Shown: positions 9,644 to 17,516 of the stretch, in pieces | Layout of the letters: each line of letters opens with the position of its first letter | Numbering within the stretch: position 1 is the first letter of the stretch | Source: PGYR01 sp041675005 | GTDB taxonomy: Bacteria > Bacteroidota > Ignavibacteria > Kapaibacteriales > UBA2268 | Assembly (NCBI GenBank): GCA_041675005.1 | Contig: JBAYUQ010000019.1 | Coordinates: 1 to 58,088 of the forward strand | Reading direction: 5' to 3' | Length of the DNA: 58,088 nt | Translations under genes and position numbers: made by a program | The notes under the pieces: model-generated | What the model was told of the DNA's origin: nothing | The model's database searches: none | The model's input: only the letters and a program-made list of their open reading frames with translations

Positions 9644-11053
9644 ATGAGTAACTTCACTAAAAACACAATAAAAGTAGCACAGGGTGTATATACAGACCTT
9701 AGGATAGCTAAATATACTTACCAAATTGAGGACCCTTTATCTAGTATGTTTGGTTCTTCACATAAAGAGAATATAACCTTATTCATGCTAGGCAATTCAG
9801 ATGCCCTTTATACTTTGATATCTGAATATAGTAGTAAGAGTATAACATTAGTCGAAGATTCGAGTGAAATCCAAGAATTAAACAAATCTAATTTGATATT
9901 TCTTATTGATTCTGACCAGCAGATAAAGTTATACCATGACATATTAAAAAAATATGAGCTATGTCAATCAAGTTATAACTTCATTTATACAACAATAGAA
10001 AGAGGGATCATTGATGATGAGTATGATGAAGCCAATACTAGGTTCTACGATTTAGACTTTATAAGATATTCTGAAGTGTATTTGAACGATGAAATGGATG
10101 AGGAGTATGATGAAACATTGATAGAATTCACATGCCCAGATGGTACATTCAAGTTTGCGTATAAAAATTGCTTCAATGTAATTAGTGCTCAGACGGGCAA
10201 TATGAAATCTACGTTTTTGATTCAAATACTTGCAGGATTCGTAACTCCTAATAACACTTTAGGATTCAACTATCTAGATGACGGCAAAGCGAATGGCGTT
10301 GTAGTTATGTTTGATACTGAAACCAACAAACAGAAATTGAAACAGAAACGTAAATTCTACACTGATATGAACGAGAATGTTAGATTCTTTTCTCTCAAAA
10401 GTATTCCCGATCTAGAAAGACTATCTTATGTAGAATCGGTATTATCCTTTATTGCAAAGCGTGAAGGGAAAGAAATAAGAGCCGTGTTTTTAGATATTCT
10501 TGGGGATTTCTCAGACGATTTTAATAATAACAAAGCTGCTGGTATGTTAATAGGAGATCTCGTTATTGTAACCGAAAGATATGACACACCTTTATTCATT
10601 ACTTTTCAGGAAAATCCTGAAAGATATGCAGGATCTCAAAGTAAACTCGCGGGGCACCTAGGTACAAAACTTCAGCAAAAAGCAGAAGCACATTACCGAA
10701 TTTCCTATAAAGGAGATAAAGCAGAACTGACTTGTATAAAGAATCGGCATGATGCTAGAATTAATATCACTTTCGAAGTAGATACAACTGGTACATTCCC
10801 AGTTTTTGTAACCGCTGAACTTAAGAAAAAGAAAGAGAAAGTAACAGATACACACCTTAAAAAATTAGTAACTGGTTTGGATGTAGTCTTTATAGAAAAA
10901 TCATCGGTAACAAATGATATACTTGACAATTGGATAATGTCAACCTTAAGTATTAAATCACGTGCCGCTATTAACTGGAAAAAGAAACTTGAAGATGCTG
11001 GATACATTAAACGAAAGGATGTAGGTAAGTTTGTATACTGGGATAGAGTATAG
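9644..11053 (+). CDS. RepA/RecA-like P-loop ATPase of a mobile element
   Basis: 469 residues. The first 165 residues are acidic and unrecognised. A RecA-fold ATPase core follows: a Walker A-like loop SAQTGNMKST at 181-190, a strand with VVVMFDTETN near 220, and a Walker B strand AVFLDILGDFSDD at 280-292. The P-loop lacks the canonical glycine before the lysine (Met instead), as in many RepA-like ATPases of Bacteroidota mobile elements. The last 70 residues resemble a winged helix (VTNDILDNWIM...KLEDAGYIKR). The likely role is a replication or mobilisation ATPase of a plasmid-derived element. No primase, relaxase or replication initiator is visible beside it. Function is inferred from the fold only. 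Confidence 0.6.
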   Translation: MSNFTKNTIKVAQGVYTDLRIAKYTYQIEDPLSSMFGSSHKENITLFMLGNSDALYTLISEYSSKSITLVEDSSEIQELNKSNLIFLIDSDQQIKLYHDILKKYELCQSSYNFIYTTIERGIIDDEYDEANTRFYDLDFIRYSEVYLNDEMDEEYDETLIEFTCPDGTFKFAYKNCFNVISAQTGNMKSTFLIQILAGFVTPNNTLGFNYLDDGKANGVVVMFDTETNKQKLKQKRKFYTDMNENVRFFSLKSIPDLERLSYVESVLSFIAKREGKEIRAVFLDILGDFSDDFNNNKAAGMLIGDLVIVTERYDTPLFITFQENPERYAGSQSKLAGHLGTKLQQKAEAHYRISYKGDKAELTCIKNRHDARINITFEVDTTGTFPVFVTAELKKKKEKVTDTHLKKLVTGLDVVFIEKSSVTNDILDNWIMSTLSIKSRAAINWKKKLEDAGYIKRKDVGKFVYWDRV

Positions 11054-11113
11054 ATGCATTTTTCTATTACTATATATGTAGGTGCAACTGTGCATCTTTA
11101 AAATTATTGTGCG

Positions 11114-11164
11114 TTGTTAAGGATAGTATTCCGTTCAGAATGAACGGGATGCTATGCTTAGCAA
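11114..11164 (+). other. long near-perfect hairpin with GAA triloop
   Basis: A 15-pair stem (11123-11137 with 11141-11155, closed by a GAA loop) stacks on an 8-pair stem (11114-11121 with 11157-11164), separated by one G-G mismatch. Three pairs are G-U as RNA; the rest are Watson-Crick. It starts 61 bases after the ATPase stop. There is no U-run after the outer stem, so it is not a standard terminator. It could be a structured RNA or a replication or transfer site. Confidence 0.65.
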
Positions 11165-11278
11165 AAGTACGTACAAGCTAAAATTAAACATGGCTAGGAA
11201 TCGGAAAGTAACATTTGTATCATATTTAAACACCGAAGAGAAGGAATAAAAAAAGAAAAAAAGAGAACTACACACAAT

Positions 11279-11336
11279 AATCACGGGACCGCAGGCGTTA
11301 GCCTGCTCCGATACCCCCCAAAGGGGGATCGTGATT
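11279..11336 (+). other. three-way-junction-like nested hairpins
   Basis: An outer stem AATCACG/CGTGATT (11279-11285 with 11330-11336) encloses two hairpins. These are GCAGGC-gtta-GCCTGC (11291-11306) and CCCCC-aaa-GGGGG (11315-11327). It lies 39 bases before the next small frame and has no U-run. The shape suggests a cis-acting RNA or an origin-type site. Confidence 0.6.
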
Positions 11337-11374
11337 CTAATTACAAAACTGGTACATTAATCTAGGAGTACGAT

Positions 11375-11563
11375 ATGCTAATACAGAATTATTATAAGTT
11401 TGAAGAAACATTAGATGATAAATTATGTGACTATTACTTTAGTGCTAAGCTGGACAATAATAAACCAAAAGAAGTTATAGATTATACTGATGAATTAATT
11501 CTAATAGTTACTTTCGGATATGGTGAAGGTAATGGAACTAACACACGTAGATTAGCTGTTTAA
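11375..11563 (+). CDS. small unknown ORF with weak NrdI/flavodoxin resemblance
   Basis: 62 residues, preceded by AGGAG six bases before the ATG, which argues for real translation. The middle (ELILIVTFGYGEGNGTNTRR) resembles the strand-loop of NrdI flavodoxins, but the N-terminal flavin-binding loop is missing and the frame stops where the family would continue. It may be an independent small protein or a decayed fragment. No neighbour supports a role in ribonucleotide reduction. The structured sequence at 11279-11336 forms its leader. Confidence 0.35.
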   Translation: MLIQNYYKFEETLDDKLCDYYFSAKLDNNKPKEVIDYTDELILIVTFGYGEGNGTNTRRLAV

Positions 11564-11627
11564 GAAGCGGTGGTAATGGATTTACATAATCCCCATAGTC
11601 AATTAGGTTTGTAGCGACAGAAATGGT

Positions 11628-11641
11628 TTAGAAGCGCTTAA
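11628..11641 (-). repeat. 14-bp inverted repeat, right copy
   Basis: TTAGAAGCGCTTAA, the exact reverse complement of 9612-9625. It abuts another hairpin at 11641-11674 and closes the segment holding the ATPase gene, the two structured regions and the small frame at 11375. Confidence 0.55.
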
Positions 11642-11674
11642 TGGCGGTAATCCCTAGATGAGAGAAACCGCCAT
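11641..11674 (-). other. hairpin downstream of the minus-strand small gene pair
   Basis: ATGGCGGT (11641-11648) pairs exactly with ACCGCCAT (11667-11674) across an 18-base loop. It lies 25 bases past the stop of the minus-strand gene at 11699 and may help end its transcript, but no T-run follows on either strand. Confidence 0.35.
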
Positions 11675-11698
11675 ATAGCATTGTCAGAATAACGTACA

Positions 11699-12028
11699 TT
11701 ATGATCGTAATTCTTCTATCAAACTAATTAGTGACGCGCGTAGATCGTTTACAAATTCTAATTTGTCCTTGTCCACTGCCATAAGTTCATCACAGCTTAT
11801 TTTATTGAATTTAGAAATACATTCATAAATTCCTACTTTCGCAAGCCTATTTTTGAGACCCTTTCTATCCGAAACTAGTTTACTCATAAAATCATCTATA
11901 TCTTCATAGAGATCTTTATCACCAGTTCTAATGTCCAGATAGGTATTTATTCTTTCCTCTAGATCATCAAACTCTGCTTGCATGATGTCCATGTAGTTTT
12001 TATCCGAAGCGGATATATAGTTATTCAT
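11699..12028 (-). CDS. hypothetical 109-residue acidic helical protein
   Basis: I do not recognise a family. The protein is charged, strongly helical and lacks a signal peptide or membrane segment. Two long helices with acidic and leucine-rich faces (MDIMQAEFDDLEERINTYL; LEFVNDLRASLISLIEELR) suggest a small cytoplasmic helical bundle or coiled-coil dimer. It follows the gene at 12051-12314 by 22 bases on the same strand, so the pair is probably one transcript. Both lie inside the accessory region, so a mobile-element accessory role is likely but not shown. Confidence 0.55.
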   Translation of the reverse strand: MNNYISASDKNYMDIMQAEFDDLEERINTYLDIRTGDKDLYEDIDDFMSKLVSDRKGLKNRLAKVGIYECISKFNKISCDELMAVDKDKLEFVNDLRASLISLIEELRS

Positions 12029-12050
12029 TTTGTATCTTTTAATTTATATA

Positions 12051-12314
12051 CTATATATCTAATTCTAAAAACTTTCTATAATCATTTAGTAGATTCATGA
12101 GTGCTATATTATCTTGGGTGATAATATTGTATGAAGCTCCTGCGTCATCCGAATCTTTATTATCCGTGTAGGTACATTCATACCCATCCTTCGCTTTTAT
12201 AAATCTATCATAGGTTGCGTTTATCTGCTTTACGAAATCCGCTTCTGTTTTTATTTTTTCCATAGGTATTTTTAAGTGATATACTATATATCCCCAAGCT
12301 GCGGCTAATTGCAT
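12051..12314 (-). CDS. hypothetical 87-residue protein
   Basis: Unrecognised soluble protein with a mixed helical pattern (IKTEADFVKQINATYDRFIK, then NIALMNLLNDYRKFLEL). The first ATG at 12314 gives 87 residues; an internal ATG (MEKIKTEADF) would shorten it by 17 and is a reasonable alternative, because neither has a clear ribosome site. It is the upstream member of a two-gene minus-strand unit with 11699-12028. Its promoter would lie in the divergent gap 12315-12473, which contains a DnaA-box match. Confidence 0.5.
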   Translation of the reverse strand: MQLAAAWGYIVYHLKIPMEKIKTEADFVKQINATYDRFIKAKDGYECTYTDNKDSDDAGASYNIITQDNIALMNLLNDYRKFLELDI

Positions 12315-12344
12315 TCCAAAGAGGAAAATACACGGGTAAAACGA

Positions 12345-12353
12345 TGTGGATAA
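12345..12353 (-). promoter_or_regulatory. perfect DnaA box
   Basis: TGTGGATAA, the complement of consensus TTATCCACA, lies between two divergent small genes of the accessory region. One box alone does not make an origin, but in an element with a RepA-like ATPase it is worth noting. Confidence 0.35.
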
Positions 12354-12473
12354 TATGAAAGTCCTATCATTGATTGGTGTTGATAATTACACCTTGTAAT
12401 GAATCAATAAATGCATTTAGTTTGTTGTAACGCTGACTAACAGCTACTCTTATTAAAAAATATGAGGTTTTAC

Positions 12474-12668
12474 ATGAATTACTATGTAAACACACAGAAT
12501 TATAACCATGAAGTTCACGCTGATGGTTGTAGTTCTATGCCAAACCCAGAAAACAGAAAACACCTGGGGAACTATACCAACTGCACGGATGCGGTAAGAG
12601 AGGCAAAAAGAACATATCCTGATGCCGATGGATGCAGAATATGTTCTTCAGAATGCCATACTAAATAA
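12474..12668 (+). CDS. small Cys-rich protein of a conserved uncharacterised family
   Basis: 64 residues starting at ATG 12474 behind GAGG; an upstream in-frame ATG at 12462 would have no ribosome site. The pattern is NYYVN, HEVHADGC, P.ENR..LG.Y..C..AV.EAK, then DGCRICSSECH. I recognise this as a widespread small family of unknown function. Two conserved His and five Cys could make a compact zinc site. It stands alone, divergent from the small-gene pair on its left and convergent with the HMA-MauE gene on its right. Confidence 0.65.
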   Translation: MNYYVNTQNYNHEVHADGCSSMPNPENRKHLGNYTNCTDAVREAKRTYPDADGCRICSSECHTK

Positions 12669-12781
12669 CGTCGAGTGTTATTTATAAAATTCAAATCGGA
12701 GTGCAGCATAAGTAGTGGATTGAAGGATATTTGGGAACATCACAATTCATATTATGCTAATGTTAGTACTCCTTTTCGAAT

Positions 12782-12798
12782 ATCATTGATAATGATAA
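12782..12798. promoter_or_regulatory. Fur-like inverted repeat
   Basis: TATCATT-GAT-AATGATA, a perfect 7-3-7 inverted repeat resembling a Fur/Zur-family operator. It lies between two convergent genes, so it has no obvious promoter to control and may be a leftover of a lost one. Confidence 0.3.
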
Positions 12799-12916
12799 CG
12801 CAAGATAGAGAAGTTTAATAATTTAATTAACAAAATGTTTAAAAAGTAAGTTAAATTGAAATTCATCAAAACCTTTCAATCATTTCTGAATTTCACATAT
12901 ACAGCATACAAAAGAT

Positions 12917-13624
12917 TTACGAAATCAGCATATACAAACTCATCATTATCATTATACTATCTTCGATTATAGTGACTGTACTCATTGGCAAGTTAAACAC
13001 ATCACCCAAACAAGCACATTTTATAGTCTTCTTATTTAATACAGTCTGTAAAACACCTATTATGCTTAATGACATAACTACTAGCGTTACGGTACTTGTT
13101 ATAACTACATTGAAATCTATTAGAAAGGCAATACCCAACGACAACTCTGTGAATGCGTATATATACCCCCAAGATGGAAATTTCTTTGCTATGATATCAT
13201 ACATCTGATAACTCTCTTTGAATCCCTTAAGATTTAGCATTTTGAAAAATGAAAAGGTCAAAAAGAACCCAGCCATAAAATGTCTCATCAATCTACTCAA
13301 ATCTACATTACTCGATAACATCTCGATAAGCAATGTCGCGGTAAAAATGTATCCAAAAATTAATAGAACTGGTTTATAAGTAGCAAACCATGATTTAGTC
13401 TGTTCTAGTGCTTCGTTGTGCTGCGTAACAGATATTTTGTATTTATCTCCGATTGCTATTTGGAGTTCCCTTATATCCACATGCTTACTCATGGTGATAG
13501 ATGCAGAGTTTTCATTTCTATTTACCTCTACTCCAGTAACATTACTGACGTTCTGAAGTGCATTCTTAACCTTACTTTCGCAACTTCCGCATGTCATTCC
13601 TGTTATTTGATATGTATGTTTCAT
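12917..13624 (-). CDS. HMA domain fused to MauE-like membrane protein
   Basis: 235 residues. The N-terminal 65 or so are a heavy-metal-associated domain with GMTCGSC. The rest has four to five membrane helices resembling the MauE/DoxX redox-associated membrane family and contains a CACLGD motif (residues about 203-208) in the last cytoplasmic or periplasmic loop. Such fusions occur in Bacteroidota beside copper or mercury genes and are thought to move metal ions across the inner membrane, somewhat like MerT. It lies downstream of the HMA-AraC gene on the same strand (92-base gap) and probably belongs functionally to the copper operon at 2-9054. Confidence 0.8.
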   Translation of the reverse strand: MKHTYQITGMTCGSCESKVKNALQNVSNVTGVEVNRNENSASITMSKHVDIRELQIAIGDKYKISVTQHNEALEQTKSWFATYKPVLLIFGYIFTATLLIEMLSSNVDLSRLMRHFMAGFFLTFSFFKMLNLKGFKESYQMYDIIAKKFPSWGYIYAFTELSLGIAFLIDFNVVITSTVTLVVMSLSIIGVLQTVLNKKTIKCACLGDVFNLPMSTVTIIEDSIMIMMSLYMLIS

Positions 13625-13716
13625 TATTATTCCTTAGTTATTCGAATATTATTTATTCAAAACTAAAGGAATAAGATTATTTGGATTTACAGTTTGATAT
13701 GAAATAATTGTAAAAT

Positions 13717-14277
13717 TCAGACTTTGTCAAGTGAGGTCCTTACTTTTCCTCTTAATGCTTTGAACTGAGATGGGGTTAGGCCTGTTTCTTTTTTAAATTG
13801 ATTACTAAGGTATGCCGAACTTGAATAGTTAAGTTTGAATGCTACTTCTGTAAGAGTCAGCTCGTCATATGTTAGAAGTTCTTTTATTCTTTCTATTTTT
13901 ATATTGATGTAGTACTTTTCTATCGTTATACCTTCGATTACAGAAAACAATTTACTTACCGTAGAGTAATTCATATTCGCAATTCCAGACAAATATTCCG
14001 AAAGATTTAGCTTTGATTCTGCATTCTCATCGTATACTAGGTTTACTATTGCAGTTTTAATCTTTTCTATTGTTTGTCTTTCTTTAGTATCCAATATTTC
14101 AAAGCCATGTATTTGCAAAGCTGACTCTAATAGTTCAAGCTCGGTATTTTCTAATTCTCTTTCAAACAATACTTCTCCAAGTCCAATGTATGAAGTTTTC
14201 AAGCCAATCTTCTCAATTTCAGCATTCACTATTGTTACGCAACGATTACAAACCATATTTTTAATATATAATTTCAT
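13717..14277 (-). CDS. HMA-AraC metal-responsive regulator
   Basis: 186 residues from the ATG at 14277 (a GTG one codon earlier is also open). The N-terminus is a ferredoxin-like HMA domain (LYIKNMVCNRC, CxxC at its start). The C-terminal half is an AraC DNA-binding domain with two helix-turn-helices and the signature EVAFKLNYSSSAYLSNQFKK. This architecture is common in Bacteroidota copper islands and likely senses cytoplasmic copper to activate efflux genes. Its start overlaps the stop of the restriction-modification gene in a TGATG arrangement, so it appears translationally coupled to an unrelated function. Direct target sites were not identified. Confidence 0.85.
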   Translation of the reverse strand: MKLYIKNMVCNRCVTIVNAEIEKIGLKTSYIGLGEVLFERELENTELELLESALQIHGFEILDTKERQTIEKIKTAIVNLVYDENAESKLNLSEYLSGIANMNYSTVSKLFSVIEGITIEKYYINIKIERIKELLTYDELTLTEVAFKLNYSSSAYLSNQFKKETGLTPSQFKALRGKVRTSLDKV

Positions 14278-17200
14278 CACTCTACCCCTACCTTATCTAC
14301 TTCTTTCATAAGTCTGTCCGTCTCCGTGAGGGCGACTATAATCTTTTGGTAGTGGTTTATGTCTTCGAAGTTTAGCTCTCGATCATGGCGGTCTTTTAGC
14401 CATTTCTGAGCAGGTTGGTAACCACCGATGTAAAACTCCCATGCTACTTCTGGTACACAATCGAAATACTGATCTTCGTTTATCCATACACGACCAATGC
14501 CATCACCAGTTTGCTCATAGCCGATGCTGTTCTTGGTCATCTTTCGTTCGACTATATTGCTTCCATCATTTGGATAGCTAGTGATATATTTATCTGCTGT
14601 TTCTAGTAAGTGAAGCTGACGTATTTGCGAACCAAAGTTTACCAGTTGCCAAAACTTCTTCTTGTCTTTTGGGTATGGTACTCTTGGGAAATCAATCTTC
14701 AGAAATTCCTTGTACTTTTCTCTGTACGCTGGAGAATGCAGAACTGCGTAGATGTAGTCTAATATATCCAATGGTGCGAATGATACATCTCTATTTGCAG
14801 AACCTACTACATCATCACCTGCTACATCTCGAAACTCCAACCCAAGCCCCTTTGCTATCTCAACTACTAGCTTCATATCTAAGTTGGGGGTTCTGCCCTG
14901 TGGCTCGCTACCGCTTTGGTCTAATGTAGCTTGCTCGCCTGCTTCTGGGTAAAGGTAGAGAGGGAAGACTGTACCTCTTCCACGATAAAATATATTAGTA
15001 TCAACGAATGTATTAGTAATAGTAACGATATTCCATTCATTACCACCAATAACTTGACCTTGTCTCCCTATTATAACAGCTAAATTATTTTTATAAAAAT
15101 GCTTCATTGTAGCAAATCGAGGTCGAAACATAACACCGCCACTTTTTTGGCTAAATAGAGTATACTTATAATCAAAAGGACGATAAAGTGCTTTAATACA
15201 TTTTGCATTCTTAATGTCTTTTTCTACTTCATTTGCCTTTATTAGACTGATAGAATATTTTTTAGAGATTTCTTCAGGAGTAGATATTTCAATGTATTTT
15301 TTTAGTGCTAATATTGTATCGTAGTCGTCTTTGATAATCAGATTATCTTTTGCTGTTTCAAATCCTGTGTTACTTAGATTAAAAGTTTCATTTATCTTAA
15401 AGCCTAAACTAAATTTATTTTCTTTTGCAAAGTCTTTAAATTTAAAGAAGTAGTAGGGCTCCTCATTTTGAATACTTTTCCAATTTATATTAATTAAAGA
15501 ACTCTTCATTAATATTTCGTATTTAACTTCTCTTTTCCCAAGTAAATCTGAGTTATATACTTGTGCGAGTGTATTTTTCTTTTTATTTCTAGTTTTAATA
15601 AATATATTAATAGAAACACCTGGCATAATATCAAAAACGTTTTGGTCAACAGTACCATCTGAACAGGTTTCTTTGATACGTGAGTTTCCGTGTAGATCTA
15701 GTATATAGATTTTATCGAATGTCTCTAATAGGTTCTTTCTCATTTGTCTGTGAGTAATACCATCTATGAAGCTATTGTTCGAGATATAAGCAAGTATTCC
15801 TTCGCCATTCTTTTCTATATAGTGTTGTCCATAGCGAATGAACTTTATGTAATCATCATCTAAGTTTATCTTTCTCTCATTCAAATCTTTCTTGTAATCT
15901 TTTATCAAGTTCTGAATCCATTCGCCCTTGTTGCTGCTGCTCACACTATACGGCGGATTGCCTATTACACACATGACTGGTACATCTCGCTTTATCCTGT
16001 TCGCTTCGTTGGATTCGGCACTTAACCACGACGAGAATATAGTACCTGTGTCTTTGTGGTGTTCTTCCAGTGAGTTTGTTAGAAATACGTTCAGCCGTTG
16101 GTCTGACTTTGCCTTATAGCCAGTTTCCGCTAGTAGCATAGATAGTTTTAGGTGAGCCATAGCGTAAGATGCCATCAGTAGCTCAAACCCATTCAGCCGT
16201 GGGATTAGGTGCTCATCTACATAGGAACTCCACATACCTTGCATCTGCTTGAAGTTAGTGTTGTATATGTACTTCACCACTTCCGCTAGGAAAGTTCCTG
16301 TACCCGTAGCGGGGTCTAAAATTTGTACTTTGTGTACTTCTTGCTCTTGCATTTTGCCTTGTACATCTACTTTGATTTTCGTTTTGGTAGTGTCGGCTAG
16401 TCCTTGTGTTAACCCGAATTCTGTTTTTAGTATATCATCTACCGCACGAACTATGAAGCTAACCACTGGTTCGGGAGTGTACCACACACCACGCGATTTA
16501 CGTAGCTTGGGGTCATATTCCGCAAGGAATGTTTCATAGAAGTGGATTATCGGGTCGTTCGTCTGTGTGCTATTACCAAAGTTTTTGAGCAATTCTTCTA
16601 CGTTCGTATGTCGGAATACTTCTGCCAAGTTCTCTACTGTCGGTTTTATACGTTCGTCTATATCTGGACCAGCCACATATCCGAATAGCTTCCGCAAGAA
16701 TGGATTTGATTTTGGTATTAGTTCCGCCGCTTCTTGCCTGCTGAAAGTGTCTATAGTATCATCATTCAGCCGTGCAGCGAACATACCATAGGCAAGGGTT
16801 TGTGCGTAAATATCAGCGAATCCTTTTGGGTCTAGGTCGTGTATTAGTATATCTTTGAATGTCTCGTACTGAGCTTTGATTGATGTGTTTGCTTGCGTCT
16901 CCTCATCGGACTCTACCGCCTGCTCTAGTATATTTTGCAGTAGTCGAGCTTTCGCAGCCATCATCACCGCCAGCTTCTTCGATGATTTGATAGTCTGACT
17001 AACGAACGTACAGAAGTCTTGTATCAGATTTTCAAACTTACCAAAGTTCTCTGGAAGTGGCTTTACTTTCCCATCTACTATTTCGGCTATTCGTATTTCG
17101 TGTACCATCTCCCCATTTTGGAAGAATTGGAACCATAGATAATCGGTGATGATTAGATTGTCGAGTGCGTTTCTGTATCTACCAAACTGCTCTCTGTATG

Positions 17201-17441
17201 ATTTTGAGTTCAAATCTTTGGCTATATCCTTCGCCTCTATGTACCCTATGGGTATCTTACCCTTGGTTATCACATAGTCGGGATTACCGCAATCGGTAAC
17301 GTTAGCTGGTTCGTTGGTAATCTCTACGGTAGTTACCATAGCACGGAGTAGAACTTCTAAATCAGAGCGATAAGTATGTTCACGAGATATACCAGAAGCA
17401 TACCTCTTAGCAACAGAGTCAATGTATTGTTGTAAAGTCAT
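14277..17441 (-). CDS. single-polypeptide restriction-modification enzyme, type ISP-related
   Basis: 1054 residues that both methylate and probably cut DNA. The N-terminus has a PD-(D/E)xK-like nuclease signature: Asp 55 in NPDYV, then Glu 69 and Lys 71 in YIEAKD. A helical linker is followed by an N6-adenine methyltransferase with motif I DPATGTG (376-382) and motif IV NPPY (495-498). The remaining 550 residues include a target-recognition region and the type ISP-like C-terminal domain (KFWQLVNFGSQIRQLHLL; GYQPAQKWLKDR). No SF2 helicase lies between nuclease and methyltransferase, unlike LlaGI, so it behaves more like a type IIG enzyme. No separate specificity or methylase gene is nearby. 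It is preceded by a zinc-ribbon-like gene on the same strand. Confidence 0.85.
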   Translation of the reverse strand: MTLQQYIDSVAKRYASGISREHTYRSDLEVLLRAMVTTVEITNEPANVTDCGNPDYVITKGKIPIGYIEAKDIAKDLNSKSYREQFGRYRNALDNLIITDYLWFQFFQNGEMVHEIRIAEIVDGKVKPLPENFGKFENLIQDFCTFVSQTIKSSKKLAVMMAAKARLLQNILEQAVESDEETQANTSIKAQYETFKDILIHDLDPKGFADIYAQTLAYGMFAARLNDDTIDTFSRQEAAELIPKSNPFLRKLFGYVAGPDIDERIKPTVENLAEVFRHTNVEELLKNFGNSTQTNDPIIHFYETFLAEYDPKLRKSRGVWYTPEPVVSFIVRAVDDILKTEFGLTQGLADTTKTKIKVDVQGKMQEQEVHKVQILDPATGTGTFLAEVVKYIYNTNFKQMQGMWSSYVDEHLIPRLNGFELLMASYAMAHLKLSMLLAETGYKAKSDQRLNVFLTNSLEEHHKDTGTIFSSWLSAESNEANRIKRDVPVMCVIGNPPYSVSSSNKGEWIQNLIKDYKKDLNERKINLDDDYIKFIRYGQHYIEKNGEGILAYISNNSFIDGITHRQMRKNLLETFDKIYILDLHGNSRIKETCSDGTVDQNVFDIMPGVSINIFIKTRNKKKNTLAQVYNSDLLGKREVKYEILMKSSLININWKSIQNEEPYYFFKFKDFAKENKFSLGFKINETFNLSNTGFETAKDNLIIKDDYDTILALKKYIEISTPEEISKKYSISLIKANEVEKDIKNAKCIKALYRPFDYKYTLFSQKSGGVMFRPRFATMKHFYKNNLAVIIGRQGQVIGGNEWNIVTITNTFVDTNIFYRGRGTVFPLYLYPEAGEQATLDQSGSEPQGRTPNLDMKLVVEIAKGLGLEFRDVAGDDVVGSANRDVSFAPLDILDYIYAVLHSPAYREKYKEFLKIDFPRVPYPKDKKKFWQLVNFGSQIRQLHLLETADKYITSYPNDGSNIVERKMTKNSIGYEQTGDGIGRVWINEDQYFDCVPEVAWEFYIGGYQPAQKWLKDRHDRELNFEDINHYQKIIVALTETDRLMKEVDKVGVE

Positions 17442-17516
17442 AGGTATAGAATTTCATTTTATTAGTTTCCTGTATTGCTAATATAAGGAAAAGAATGAAA
17501 TGTACGTAACTGGTCT

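Noticed and set aside
9429..9647. 72-codon plus-strand frame overlapping the ATPase start
   Set aside because: No ribosome site and no recognisable content; the AGGAGG and ATG at 9644 explain the region better.
11114..11164. Integron attC site or retron msd
   Set aside because: The end motifs do not have the attC core orientation, and no integrase of that type or reverse transcriptase is present.
11279..11336. Rho-independent terminator of the ATPase gene
   Set aside because: The stems are nested and not followed by a T-run, and the structure lies 226 bases past the stop.
14415..16791. Several plus-strand frames opposite the restriction-modification gene
   Set aside because: They lack ribosome sites and family features and mirror the codons of a clearly real gene on the other strand.
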